DNA of 64,000 bases, from the NCBI GenBank assembly GCA_029204225.1, contig CM055113.1, forward strand, positions 22,577,605-22,641,604, given 5' to 3'. The stretch comes from Diphasiastrum complanatum (Eukaryota; Streptophyta; Lycopodiopsida; Lycopodiales; Lycopodiaceae). The translations under genes were made by a program, and so were the position numbers. The notes under the pieces are model-generated. The model had not been told where the DNA came from, did not search any database, and saw only the letters and a program-made list of their open reading frames with translations. Of this stretch, positions 29,688 to 41,963 are shown in pieces; position 1 is the stretch's first letter, and the number at the start of each line of letters is the position of its first letter.

Positions 29688-30909
29688 ATGAGAGCCGAAC
29701 TCCAAGAGCCATCCACAAACTCGTTCAATGGACAAGAACCTAATAGTGCTGAGTCTTCATGCGCACGACCCCATTTTTATGCTGCTGACCCCTCACAGGC
29801 CAGAACCAACCTTAATGGAGTCCCTGCTACCCACGGAGCTCATCTTGAAAGACGTACACCCAAGCTAGATCTACCAAAGTTTGACAGTAGTTCGGACCCT
29901 CAAAGATTTTTGCAAATATTTGAGAATGCATGTGATGTATATGGCGAGACATCACCCGACGCCATGATTCAACTCTTCTCGATGACCATGATCGATCGAG
30001 CATGAGACTAGTTTTTTAACCTTGATCGTGAAGATAAACATGACTGGTCACTCTTGAAAGAGGCCTTTATCAAACGCTTCAAGCCATTTCGCTTGATAGA
30101 AAGCCCTTTTGTCAAGCTAAGTAATATCAAAATGACAGAAGACGAACGAGTACGAGACTATATTGAGTGTTTCAAACGTCTCAAAAGTCAAGTACAAGAA
30201 CAGCCCTCTGAACAGATGCTCATCATCTGGTTCTTAGTCGGCCTTCCAAGATGGATTAGATACGAGCTTAAATCCAATGATGAATATACGAGCCTAAAGT
30301 CCATCAAGGAAAAAGACGAAGGATCAGATATTGACGAATCCAGGGAAGGGCAAGCACCACGTGCTCCTGTCCATGAGTCGAAGCCGATCGAGGACACCCG
30401 AGATCAGTTTTGGAAATCACAGCTGGCGTTGCTTAATAAGCAACACCAACTTTAAATGGAGAAACTCACCAATGAGTTTCAAGCTACCCTGAAGCCTATC
30501 CAAGGTAGTATGCCTGGTCAGTCAAACCCTGCACATGTACCTTATAGACGAAAAACAATATGGTGCCCACACTGCTGGGCCACGCATCTTGTTGATGCTT
30601 GTCCTTCATATTGACCTATCCAAGCACATACAGTTCAACAATATGAAGAACACCCATCCCAATCAGGAAATGCCTTGTCTTATCTTGACTATCCATCAGA
30701 AAGTCCAGACCCACTAGCCATACAAGATGGCTATGCAGTTATACAAGGGCCACTGCACACCAGATGCTTCATCTGTGGTAAAACTGGCCACTTCATGGTT
30801 GATTGTCCAGTCAAGACCAAGTACCATCCGAAAACACAGTTTCAAAGACTGTCCAAAGCAACAAGCTAAGATCCTACCTGCCCGTCACGTCAGTTATGAA
30901 TCACAATAG
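29688..30909 (+). pseudogene. Gypsy gag with CCHC zinc knuckle
   Basis: 29688-30005 has RRTPKLDLPKFDSSSDPQRF and GETSPDAMIQLFSMTMIDRA; 30054-30455 has FIKRFKPFRLIESPFVKLSN and LVGLPRWIRYELKSNDEYTS. The knuckle CFICGKTGHFMVDC is near 30.77 kb. This is the same gag family as at 4735-3031 minus. Broken. Confidence 0.85.
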
Positions 30910-31288
30910 GATCTTCACGACAATAACACGAGCACCATAGCAACCAGCAGTTAAACCTGCATCTCAATCGAGAAGTTTCTTGTAAACTTCTACATCAACG
31001 TCCAATACGCCAGTACCATAATGCAAAAAGACAATATGAAATGAGTCCTTGTCGAAAGAAAGTAAAACTGATATTCCATCATCTGCTACAATGTCCAACC
31101 AAGAGCAACCTCCATAGGGAATTGACAGTTTTTCTCCCCTTCTACAAACTCAAATCTATTTGTTTGTGATAAAGACTGGCGACAATAAACACTTGGTTTT
31201 ATGTAAGCGAGCAAGTGACGATTGAAGATGCCAATACAAGAAGAGCGACATCGTCCAATATGAGTTGCAGTGGGTCCTGCAACACATT

Positions 31289-31300
31289 AGGGGTGGGATA
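31289..31300 (+). promoter_or_regulatory. Polypurine tract
   Basis: AGGGGTGGGATA lies one base before TGTTGGC at 31302. A purine-rich tract adjoining TG is the plus-strand primer site expected at the inner edge of a 3' LTR, and supports reading 31302 as an LTR start. Confidence 0.65.
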
Positions 31301-31301
31301 A

Positions 31302-31790
31302 TGTTGGCTGATTCTGACGTATCCCCAAGATACTCGGACAGAGCAACTCAAGAGCACCTCTCACCTTAGACCGAGGAGGTCTCTGAGAAGACGAGATTAA
31401 TGAAGACTGAGAGCCGAGAAATACTAGCTAGGAAAGACATGCAAGAACTGTGTAAGCCTCATGGTGAATCCCGGAAGATGGAATGACCATGTAGGAACTA
31501 GTATTTCTAAGCAAATGTAATAAATGCAAGTAGACCCCTCTTAAAAAAAGCTCACATGCCAAGTGGATTTGAGATTTGTTTCATTTCAATGATGGAAGAA
31601 GCTGAGCTAGCAGGATTGAAACTTCCTTTTGATGGTGACCTCCAGTGGAGAGCAATATTCCACTTGTAATTTGTGAAATGTGGAAATTCCACTAGGATGC
31701 CAGCTAAGGAGCTCTCTTGCTTATTTAAGAGACTCTCTCTTTGTGAAGAGAAGCTTTTTGCATTGTATCTACTCCATGTTTTGGTCTATG
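31302..31790 (+). repeat. LTR (3') of the pol-less Gypsy copy, truncated
   Basis: It begins TGTTGGCTGATTCTGAC. It shares AATACTAGCTAGGAA, GGAATGACCATGTAGGA, TGATGGTGACCTC and CTTGCTTATTTAAG, in order, with the minus strand of 7150-6048. It is shorter than that LTR (about 0.5 against 1.1 kb) and runs directly into the interior of another Gypsy element at about 31.79 kb, so the right end is lost. Confidence 0.7.
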
Positions 31791-32053
31791 CAGCTCAAAC
31801 TCAGCGCCAAGGCGGAAGAAATTATGGCTGCTACGCATGCGGCGAAGGACACAGAATAGCAGAATGCCCCTACAAGGGACAATACACAACCTCTTGCCGA
31901 GAATGCGGTTATGGACACTGTTACAAGAATTGTCCATTTAAACCTGGAACCAGTGCACCTCTTAATCTCATTGCCATACAACAACCAGCAATTCCAGCGG
32001 GGATGCCATCGGAAGGTCGACAATTCCACGCTCCTGTGTTAGCTGCTATGTGA
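31791..32053 (+). pseudogene. Gag end with two zinc knuckles
   Basis: The reading has CYACGEGHRIAEC and CRECGYGHCYKNC, 17 residues apart. Both have spacing CX2CX3HX4C, one residue shorter than the usual retroviral knuckle. They should bind RNA or DNA in the particle. This is the last part of gag before the protease region. Confidence 0.7.
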
Positions 32054-32071
32054 GCACAGAAGAGGAAGGAA

Positions 32072-33598
32072 GTGGCTCCCTCACCACCACCATCGGTCAC
32101 TGACGACCAACCCTCAAATGTGAGGGAAGAGAGAAGACAGTACCAGAAAATAAGACACTGGGTACAGAAAGCACAAGCGGAGGAAAAAGAGCAAGAAAGA
32201 GACCATCCCACGGAACCTCCAGTCGGCATCGAACGGGAACTGCAAACAGGCTCACCACTGCGCACTGATCAGAACGATCGGTTGCACCAACATGAACCAC
32301 CTTTTCACATGGTGGAGCCCGAGGAACCACGCACTGAAAGGCTCACACTTTTACTGTCAAGACATATTAGTTTACTACTCGGAGAAACACTGTGGATTGC
32401 ACCACAAGCGAAAAGCCTTCTAGCTGAATGGGCCAAAGTGGATGAGGAGCCAGTAGCGCCTGAGCCCATATATTGTGTAGGCTATGATGAAACAAATAAC
32501 ATCCTCCACATTGGAGCAGCATGGGAAAGTGAGGAATACAACATTACTTTGCCAATCAAACACAAGAGATACGAGGACGAGGCAGCAGTGGTAGATGGAG
32601 GATCGGGTGTCAATCTGATCTCCACTACTTTATATGAAAAATGGGGTCTACAAGGATTGAAGCCAGCAAGATTCGCCATCAAGCTAGCAGATCAATCCTG
32701 TGTAAAACCAAAATGTGTAGTTGTCGATATCCCCATCAAGATAGCAGACATGCAGTTTGTGATTACTTTTGTAGTCATGGATATACCTGAATCTCCATCT
32801 GCATACCGAGTCTTACTGGAAAGACCATGGGTGAGGACTGCACAAGTAGTACACAACTGGGGTACATGGAAACTCACCTTCGAGAACAGAGAACAGGTTG
32901 TAAAGGTTGATCCAACCACATGGGCGGTGAAACCTATTGCACCCAAGACTAATGACGGATTATCCACAACAGATCATACGATTGATCGCCCAAGGCTAGC
33001 CAAGGGAGGTCACTATCATTCAGAGACAGATGTCATGAGATGGACAGATGCATTTGCAACTATTGACTGCCAGACATGTCAATATGAATCAGATCCAGAA
33101 TCGAGTACATCTTCACCCAAATGTTACACTATGGACACACCAATCACATTTGGGGTGAATATGATAAACGTAGCATGGTTGTCAGCGGAGCCTATTGAAA
33201 ACCCAGTGGACGATGATCTAGTCCCTTGGCAACTTGCTCTAACTAATAATAAGGAGTTTGAGCTGAGTGATGAACAGGTCCTACACCACATGGACCCAAA
33301 TCGTTACGGAACCAAGAAAGTACCAGCTCAACCACCACAAAAGTTTGCTATGGCGAAAGTCTCAAAGATCGATCCACCCAAGGCACCTATGAATAAGAAG
33401 AATCAGTTGAAGAAACGCTACAACCAGGTGATCCGATGGAGTGACCTACCCAAAGAGGCGATAGCTACAGTAGACGTTGATATTCGCAACCATGAGGTGA
33501 ATGTTACAGCAGTCTCAAAGAAAGACAACAAGGATGAACCCACCAAAATGACAAAAAAGGGCAAAATGAAGGTGTTGGATTCCTTGAAGTCACTCTAG
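32072..33598 (+). pseudogene. Gypsy protease region, 508-residue open frame
   Basis: Long open frame with an acidic, Q/E-rich N-terminal part, then a retropepsin-like domain from about residue 150: HKRYEDEAAVVDGGSGVNLI, LYEKWGL, KLADQSCVKP, FVVMDIPESPSAYRVLL and RPWVRTAQVVHNWGTWKLTF. The C-terminal half is the usual Tat linker before RT, with lysine-rich ends. In live elements the protease matures the polyprotein. It is the longest uninterrupted frame of the element. Confidence 0.8.
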
Positions 33599-35091
33599 TT
33601 GGACTCAGACACAGCGTCATCTTCTACACAAGTGACAGAAAAACAAAAAATGACCAGTCGGGCCAAGATCAATATGCTGAAAGAGGAATCTCGACGAGCT
33701 CCCGTTCACGAGATGCCTGATACTTTCAAGAATTATACTTTGGACGACGTGGTAATCATGATGCCGCAAGCCCAACTAGAATCTGATTAAAGTCAGACAC
33801 CAGCGGAACAAGTCTTCGAGGGACCTGCGCGAACACATCCAATGAATCTTGCGGAGCCAGGGGAAGAAGAAAGGATAGTGCATGTGGGAGAGCAGTTAAC
33901 ACCCACGCAGTTCAAGAGACTAGGATCCTTGTTGGTGGAATATAAAGACTGTTTTGCCTGGAGCTATAGTGATCTAAAGGACATTCCACCAATAGTAGTC
34001 CAACATACCATACCCTTGGTGGACGGAACAGTCCCCAAGGTGAGCCGTTACTACCGTTGCAACCCAAACTATACAGAACTGATCAAGCAGGAGTTGCAAA
34101 AGTTGATGGATGCAGATTTCATTTACGAGATTGAGCACACGGAATGGGTAAAATGCGGATCTGTGTGAATTTGAAGGCGCTAAATGCAGTCACCAAAAAG
34201 GACCATTTACGAAAAGTGTCCCCGACAGGGTAGCTGGCGCGGAAGCCTACAGTTTTCTGGATGGCTTCAGCGGCTACAACCAAGTGAAAATAGCCCCCCA
34301 GGACCAGCACAAGACAACATTTGCCAAGAAATGGGGGACCTGTGCCTATAAAGTGATGCCATTCGGACTTTGCAATGCCCCACGACTTTACAGCGAGTCA
34401 TGCAGGCGACATTCAAAGATTATCTGCAAAAATTTCTGGAAAATTTCTTGGACGATCTGTGCGTGCATGGACCAGATTCAGAACACTTATCCAATTTGGA
34501 GAAGGTGTTACAAAAATGCCGCGACTACCAAGTCTCCCTGAATCTAGAAAAATGTCAATTCTAGGTGACACATGGCTTGATACTTGGCCATATAGTGTGA
34601 AGACACGGGATCACCATAGATCTATCAAAGATCAGGATCATTATTGATCTACCACCACTGGGGACGATCTGCGAGGTCTACATTTTCATGGGTCATGCTA
34701 ACTATGATAGGATCTCCATTCTTGATTTTGTGGAGTTAGCCAGACCAATCTACAAACTCACAACGGATCCACATTGGAATGAGAAAGCCCTAAAAGCTTT
34801 CCAAAAGCTTAAGGATGCATTGGTTTCAATACCAATCTTATGGCCACCCAATCGGTCCATTGAGTTTCACGTGCGTACGGACGCATCAAAGTATGCAGTT
34901 GGAGCAGTCTTAACCCAGCCAGGTGAACACAAAAATGATTTTCCAATTCGGTTTGCAAACTGACAGCTCAGTGATACCGAAATAAACTATTCAACCACAG
35001 AGCGGGAAGCACAGACAATGATCTATGCGGTTAAGAAATTTTGACATTACTTGATGGCCACACATTTTGCTTTATATAGGACCATCAACCC
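33599..35091 (+). pseudogene. Gypsy reverse transcriptase and RNase H region
   Basis: 33599-33790 has TFKNYTLDDVVIMMPQAQ (cf. FTLDDVVIQLPQP at 1.5 kb minus). 33842-34168 has RIVHVGEQLTPTQFKRLGSL and CFAWSYSDLKDIPP, the RT entrance. From 34.28 kb come KIAPQDQHKTTFAKKWG and LCNAP with a LDDLCVHG active-site block. RNase H begins near 34.85 kb with FHVRTDASKYAVGAVLTQPG. Broken in several places. Confidence 0.82.
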
Positions 35092-36555
35092 TTGCTCTAT
35101 CTCGTTAATAAAACTTGCAACACCGGAAGAATCACCAGATGGCTACTTCTGTTGTTGGAGTTTGATTTTCGGATAGTAGTTCGCAAGGGAAAACAACCCT
35201 ACATGGCAGATCATGTGTCGCGAATCAAGGGAAAGGAGATTGCCACCCAACCCGACGATGAGTTAGAAGATGCTGTCTTATTTTACGTGGACACAGTACC
35301 AAAATGGGCTGCCGACATTGTTGAATATCTAATGTGTGGCCAACCAAACAAATCACTACCAAAGGCGGAACAGCGAAAATTGATCTTGAAGGCTAGATCT
35401 TATCAGCTGCTTGTCGGCCAATTGTATCGAAGATGTCAAGATGGAATTATTCGGCGGTGTATTCTTCCTCATGAGACCACCCAGATCATTTTGCTTTCAC
35501 ATGAAAGCATGGGTGGGGGTCATTTTTCATCTGACATTATAGTTCGCAAGATCCTGCAATCAGGATGTTGGTGGCCAACGATTCATAAAGATACGAAGGA
35601 ATACTTGAAAAAGTGCGATGTGTGCCAAAGGGCAAGGAGACCAACGAGATTGAACTATGATCTAATGCACCCAGTCTTAGCCCAAACACCGTTCGAAAAA
35701 TGGGGATTGGATTATATTGGCTTAATTCACCCTACAGCAAGGAGTTCTCATGCTCGATACATAATCGTAGCCATAGACTACCTCACCAAATGGGTCGAAG
35801 CCAAGGCAGTAAGAGTAGTTGATGCTAGGACCACTGCCAAGTTCCTTTATGAAAATATCATTGTGCGCTTCGGATGTCCGATGGAACTAGTCAGTGATCG
35901 CGGAAGCCATTTCATCAACGAGACCATCAAGGTCCTGTTAGAGGAATTCTTCGTGATCCACAGAACCAGTACGCCTTATTATCCTCAGGGTAATGGGCAA
36001 GCAGAATCGTCCAATAAGATCCTGTGTAGCGTGCTCACGAAAACAGTTGAAGCTAGCAGATCAGATTGGGAACACAAGTTGCATGCTGCACTGTGGGCAT
36101 TCAGGACAACAAATAAAGGGAGCATTGATCAAAAACCCTTTCAATTGGTATATGGTCAGGATGCTGTGATGCCAGTAGAGTTTTTAGTTTCTTCATTAAG
36201 GATTGCCACCGCGCAACGTCTTAATGAGTCCAAATCTCTATAGCTACGCCACGAAGCTCTGCATAAACTCTGTGAAACACGCTTACTAGCTGTGCATGCA
36301 CTGGCAGCTAAAAAGGAAAGACGCAAATCTTGGCATGATCGCAGATTACAAACGAAGGATTTTCATTTAGGAGATTTGGCCCTGATGTATAAAACCAAGG
36401 CGATCAAGGGGAAGTTAAAATTCACTGGCGAAGGTCCTTATAGAATCAAGGAAATTCTTAATCATGGAGCCGTGAACTTAGAAAAGCTAGATGAGACACC
36501 ATTCGACACACCCATTAACGGTAGCCGGTTGCACAAGTACTGGCCACCACAGTGA
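35092..36555 (+). pseudogene. Gypsy RNase H end and integrase
   Basis: 383-residue frame (35092-36243) followed by a second to 36555. It has GRITRWLLLLLEFDFRIVVR and ADHVSRIKGKE (RNase H end). The integrase zinc finger follows: HESMGGGHFSSD with CDVCQRARRP. Core blocks are WGLDYIGLIHP, ELVSDRGSHFI and GNGQAESSNKILCS, which hold the D, D and E of the catalytic triad. It ends in VNLEKLDETPFDTPINGSRL with no chromodomain. Integrase inserts the DNA copy. The copy at 13.5-14.15 kb is the same family. Confidence 0.87.
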
Positions 36556-37648
36556 GACAGATCCAGATTGGGGGTGACATGTTACAAAAAGCTAATCTAC
36601 TCAGCCATCATCGCTAGATCTAAAGAGATCAAGCCAAATCAAGCTAACTCCATCAAGATTCAGCTAGATCTGGCAAGATCGGAAAAATCAATCAGAATCC
36701 AAGGAGGATCCAGATCTTGATAGGATAAAAAAGAAGCAGATCATCAGATTGATTGATGGATCTACTACCAAGAATCCATCAGAACTTCCAGAGAACTACC
36801 AACAGTCAGATCAAGCTTGGATGAAGCTGATTACTAGTTTACAAAAGTTAAAAATAAAAAAATCTCGAGACCTCGTCAAGAAACACTCTAAAAGAGCATT
36901 TTTTTCATGATTATTTGAGATCCCCTAGGAGATAACTCTTGAAAATTGGACAGTCACCAAATCTGGCCTAGATGCATCTATGAACATCTCTGCGAGAGTT
37001 CCTGATGGAGGAATCATCATTTTTTAGTGTATGCGAGAGTTCTCAGAAGCTGAATTTTCAGAACCCTCGCAGAGCATCAAGATCATCTTACCAACCCTTG
37101 CAAGGTGCCTAAATGGAATCAGAGCAGTGAAATTAGCCTGCCTACATAGTCTGATCTTCAAAATCCAATCACAGAAACAAGTTGTGCGAGAGATCACTTC
37201 CTGCGAGAATTGAACTCTCGCAAACAGTCTGAACCCTCGCAGAACCTTCGCATAGCAGTCAAATCACCTTCTGAACTCTCATAGGCTTCCCTGAGGTCTT
37301 AGAATTTTGTGAAGAAGGTGCCTGCCAAATTTGGGTGGAATTGAACAAGGGAAAGTGAATTTCACCTAATACGCACTCTAAATTCTGCTATATAAGGGTT
37401 GAATTCGAGTTATTTGTCACCTTTGCTAGCGAAGCTCTGTCGAAATTTACTCTGGAATTACCAAGTTCTCCGTTTGCAACCAAACTTCCTACCAACTGTC
37501 TTTAGATATTATTGAACACCGATTTGCGCTCTGAACTACACTCCTTGTCTTCCAACACTCGTTATTCTCAATTTTCTACCATTTCCACATCTTTTTCCAT
37601 TCTCCACCATTTTTCTTACTTTTCCGACCTCTAATCATCACTGCTATC
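36556..37648 (+). other. Non-coding spacer with TATA-like site, between integrase and extra ORFs
   Basis: AGATC- and TCAAGATC-rich sequence, then phrases such as TGCGAGAGTTC, then TATATAAGGG at about 37.39 kb, then T/C-rich sequence leading to an ATG at 37649. The same order is kept in the truncated copy at 14.15-15.27 kb. It could be an internal promoter for the extra ORFs or an LTR whose ends I cannot see; no primer site was found after it. Confidence 0.5.
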
Positions 37649-40430
37649 ATGGCCTCCTCATCCTCTGAAGACTTTGGCACCAAACAGGTGATCCAGCGTG
37701 ACATCCTTGAGGCCACACAGATTTGGCCTCTACCCTCTGACACTCTTATCCAACCATGGCTACAGACAGCCAGCCCACTTCAAGCGGCAATGGGTTTTTA
37801 CCCGGTGCTCTTCCATTATGAGATTAACATGGGCCTCGTCCTTCACGCTTATGCCACTTGAGACGAGGACAAGGCTTGTTTTCACTTCCTATACCAAGGT
37901 ACCACGTACAAGGTCAGGATTAACGCCGACTCGATGGTCACCGTTGGCATTATGTCCGGTGATCGTCAACCCATCTCCCATCACCACGCCAAAGCTCTGA
38001 TTAAACCATTCGTCACCCAAACCACACCAGAAATTCCCATTCAGACTAACAATGGTTACTTGATAGAAGCTATCACGGAACCCGTCATTCAGGCGACTGC
38101 GCATCTGTTGAATAACTTTTTGGTTATTTCAACATTTTGCAAGGACAAAATTTAGTCTACGCTGTTGAGTCAGATAGTGGAATCCTTTTTGGATTTTCCT
38201 AACCCCTTCATTGTGCCATACGACTGGCATAGCTTTCTTATTCGAGAACTAACAAACTCCATCAAACCCAACAACCGTGAGCGAATCACAGCAGGCCCCC
38301 TATTGTGTAACTTTGCTTGTGCACTTCTCGAGATGAAAGTGCGCGGTTTCCAATGCTCATCCCTCCTGTCTACCCTTGTGCCACATACTAACCTTTATCC
38401 ACCATCTCAAGCATCTACCTCCTCCCAACCTGCAGTTATTAACACAACGGCCAACAAACGAATGCGTGGCGCTGCCTCTACATCCACATCTCCACCTGTT
38501 ACCCGACGACGTGTCTCCATTGCTGCACTAACCACTCCATTACCCATTGCCACTTCTTCTTCTGTGCAACCCCCCACTCCGATTTTTGTTGTCACTACCT
38601 CTCTTCATGTTCCATCCACATCTGTTTCTTCTTTTCTTCTGTTGATACCACTCCTACTTCTCTTCCAATGTCCACTGCTCCATCCATCACCATCGCATCC
38701 TCCATCACTCCTGCCACCACCGTTGCTCCTCTCACATTCAATCCTTCTGATTCACAATTGTCCCTCGACACTCTGGCATGGATGCAAGTTATCAATTTTT
38801 CACCCCCACGCCAGACACTTTCTGCTCCATCCTCACCTTCTTCCATACTGCACACCACCCTCCAGGTTTCCTCTGTTCCTCCCATCCTCTTGTTCGGACA
38901 AACCGTCCTTACCCTTGTTTCCACAGTTGTTTCTCAAACCCCACCCGCTTCGCCGACAAAGGTTGCCGAGGGCAACCAACCGTTGCTTGATGACGCATTT
39001 GTTCAAACAGTTTTTGTACCATCGCCAGATTGGACTGATCCCACTGCCCCAGATGGCATCAGGTCCAATGAGAACCTCATAGAAGATAATGACGACGGAA
39101 TTCCACCAGTCGTCGGGGCCAATACAACACAAGCCCCTGCTAGTGCCAGTATACCGGCTGCTCTCACGGACCTAACGACGGCGTACCAAACTCTGGGAAA
39201 ATACATCCTAGATGCGATAGCAACCAAAGCTATTCTGGAAAGCAGGGTACTACACTTGGCGACAAATAATACACAGTTGAGCAGACCTCACCAAATTGCA
39301 GCAAGAGCTTATTTTGCTCAACAACACAAACAAGCAGGGCACCGGGAGATTGCCAAGCTGCAGCAGAAGGAGGAGGGCCTCAACAAATATATCCAAAGCC
39401 TCTCCAACGCGCTAACTGAGGCCTCCACGAAGGTGCGGGAGCTTCAAGCTGAAGCGTCCCAACGGCTTGCCCCCATCCAGGCGCAACTTACCCTTTTGGA
39501 AGCAGAGAATACGCGCCTGGGGACGGAGGTCAAAGCCCTACAAGACGACAAGCTCGTCTGCTTAGCTCAACCTGCACCGGACTCAAGGTCGCTTTCTCAA
39601 TTAGAAATGAATCTTCTACGGTGTCAGGTGCAGGTTTATAGCCAAACCTTAAACAGCTACCAGACAGAGGTCAACAAGTATTGGGCAAGCGCAACACATG
39701 AGCTCGCCCTGGCCAAGCAAGCCCTCAAGGCGTGCCAAAAAGTCATGGACGCGAAGGCCCAACACACCCCCGTGGTAATTCCACCACCACCTAATTTTGA
39801 CGCTGCGCAGGCTAGTACCAGCAAAGATCAAAGCCAGCAGGCAACAGAGGGATCTCAAACAGATCAAGGGTCCGAAGGCCAAGACCAAGGGCAGACGGAT
39901 ACGGCTGTTGAGACGCGAGACCAGAGCCAAGGCACATCATCCAGAGGTTCGTGCACGATATCTGCCAGCCGGGTCTTCTGAAGATCGAAGTCCGTGGAGG
40001 AGAAAAACAATGAATTTTTATCAAAGTATCCCCACGAGTCATCTCGAGGCGGTTGAAAGATATTGTTTTCTGCTCAGACAATCAAGGACAAAGAACTGCA
40101 AGCGTTACCCGCCCTCCAACCACAACTAGAGTGGCGTCAACAGTTATTCAAAAGAGACCCTGTGGCCATCAGGGCCTACGTGACAAGTCCACAACAACTA
40201 CGGGTGAACGCGCATTTCCTGCCATGTACACGAAGATCCAAATGGACAGAATGCGGCACCCCTCTGGACAAGATCACACTTCATAATTTTAATCGGTCGA
40301 TCATACCATCGCAATATGGGTGGACGACGGATGTAGACGCCAGAAGGGCTCTCACCACGTTCGGGAACCAGTATATCAATTGCCCTGATCCCACAGTCCG
40401 CGCAGCAGCCACTTAGCCCGGGACTTAGAA
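37649..40430 (+). pseudogene. Extra 3' ORF region of the Tat-like element, function unknown
   Basis: Starts with ATGGCCTCCTCATCC (MASSSSEDFGTKQVIQRDIL). A globular-looking part (37.65-38.4 kb) has LIRELTNSIKPNNRERITAG and LLCNFACALLEMKVRG. A Ser/Thr/Pro-rich part follows (38.4-39.1 kb), then a heptad-rich, likely coiled-coil part (39.2-39.75 kb, for example LTLLEAENTRLGTEVKAL) and a Gln/Gly-rich tail. The longest single frame is 38668-39981 (437 residues). A short block at 40.06-40.42 kb (ALQPQLEWRQQLFKRDPVAI) may belong too. I do not recognise a family. Additional ORFs after pol are known in Tat and Athila elements; no envelope features (signal, fusion peptide, TM anchor) are visible. Confidence 0.5.
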
Positions 40431-40784
40431 CACCTAATGGGGATCAAAACTAAATGGATGATTTTCTTCCCGCCATATTCTTTGATCCTAATAAGGCGCT
40501 AGCTTCTGACAAAGTCGAAGATCAACTGTCAGTCGCTCGTGTATATTACCAAGCTGCATTCCTTGGAGAACCCTAGACACGTCGATTTCAAGCCTGGATC
40601 GATCAAGAATGGCTAACAGAAGTCCACAAGTCCTTCCACACGCCCAAGGACTCGAAGAAACTGGACCGTCTCAACTTCATGGAAGACATTACGGGTTACC
40701 TGATCCACCAAAGGCGGGCAAAGAGGACGCTATACTAAACCGGCAGAGTGCCGAGGGACCGACACTACTTCAGGCCGTGGGTCC

Positions 40785-41345
40785 TGTTGGGGGTATTCCC
40801 AACAAAGTGTAAATAAATAAAATCATCCAATAAAATGTGTTGCGAGGGCATGACATCCTGCGTGTATAAGCCCATGGCCCAATGAGCACGCAAATAAAGT
40901 TGTAAATAAAATACATGACTTGGGCCTTGGAATTAAAATAAAACTAGAGGCCCTATGTCATTTTTAAACTTAGAGATTACTTTTTAGAGTTGGGTCCAAA
41001 TTGGGACTCACATGAATCTTGTAATTTTTAAAGTACTTATTGTGGACCCTTGGATCAAGTTGGGTCCAAGATGAATGGATAGGATCATTGTGAATATTAG
41101 CCAATAGGATTGAGGGGCAAGGGCCTTCCCCATTTTATAAAAAGGCACCATTTGTACACTATTTTCATGCTTAATGAGAAGGAGGAAACTCTACCATTTT
41201 TGGAAGAGAAGCATCCTCATTTGCTATTCACTACTTGCTAATGCTCTTGATTGTGTTTTCCATTGCTTTCTATTTTCATGTTTATTGTTTGCCATAGTGA
41301 ATGCTTTTCCATTAGCAAGCATAAGGAGCATTTGAGCTAACCTCC

Positions 41346-41386
<41 letters not shown>

Positions 41387-41600
41387 AACCTCGTCTTTTC
41401 TATCCCTTCCCTTCACCCAAATCATGATGAATGTTAGTGTAGAGGAGTAGAGTTAAAGGAGAGTAGTGTTAGTGGTGAGTAGAGTTACGGGAGAAAGTAG
41501 GAAATTAACTAAAAGTAGCATCTATGCATAGTTAGGTACCTATCCAGTGATCTAACCCTTGTTGACAAGTGGGAGGGCTATACTACGTGAGATCTTCGAC
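40785..41600 (+). repeat. Probable LTR or solo LTR
   Basis: Begins TGTTGGGGGTATTCCCAACA, a TG start with an internal palindrome typical of some Gypsy LTRs. At 41.14 kb is CATTTTATAAAAAGGCACC, a good TATA box, followed by leader-like sequence and a CT microsatellite. No coding. It may be the 3' LTR of the element to its left or a solo LTR. The right end is uncertain. Confidence 0.5.
41350..41382 (+). repeat. CT microsatellite
   Basis: (CT)16 run downstream of the TATA-like site of the LTR-like segment, in what would be its transcribed leader. Confidence 0.9.
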
Positions 41601-41963
41601 CCTACAAGTGTATGCGATAAACAATAAATTATAAAAATATGACATTGCTATGCAGAAAATGAAGGTGATGGACTACATTTGACTATGTTAGGTAAACATT
41701 TTTCAATGAATCACATTTGACTAACAATGAATCCCTGCTAGTTCAAATCAACAATCTTCTAGAGTGTAGATAGACACTGCTAACCTACGAGTAAACAGCT
41801 GAACATGTACTGACAACAATCAGACACCTAAACATTCGATATCATTCAAGATAAAGAAAAACATGTGCATTACAGCTACTATATTATCAATGATCTTTTT
41901 TTGAGCGCTGTGTGACAAACCCACCCAGCGCGTTGGCACAAGAGATACTATGTCTCTCACAAA

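Larger units (their letters stand above)
29046..31790 (+). mobile_element. Pol-less Gypsy element: leader repeats, gag, PPT, LTR
   Basis: Plus-strand order: repeat leader (29.08-29.45 kb), gag with CCHC knuckle (29.69-30.91 kb), a non-coding tail of about 380 bp, polypurine tract (31289-31300) and an LTR from 31302. Protease, RT and integrase are absent between knuckle and PPT. The gag and leader belong to the family of the element at 1-7150. The same knuckle-to-tail junction exists in the copy at 44.8-45.2 kb, so the pol-less form may be a non-autonomous subfamily. Gag is interrupted; fossil. Confidence 0.8.
31791..40780 (+). mobile_element. Tat-like Ty3/Gypsy element interior with extra 3' ORFs, broken
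   Basis: Plus-strand order: two zinc knuckles, protease-bearing ORF, RT, RNase H, integrase, about 1.1 kb non-coding with a TATA-like site, then a set of ORFs with an S/T/P-rich and a coiled-coil part. The 5' LTR, leader and most of gag are missing; it joins the LTR of the previous copy at 31.79 kb. A candidate LTR starts at 40785. Integrase lacks a chromodomain and ends in NGSRLHKYWPPQ, as in Tat/Athila elements. Several interruptions; fossil. Confidence 0.82.

Noticed and set aside
38595-38924. Minus-strand open frame of 109 residues with the look of a protein (METRVRTVCPNK)
   Set aside because: It is the complement of the S/T/P-rich repeat-like part of the plus-strand ORF; low complexity explains it.
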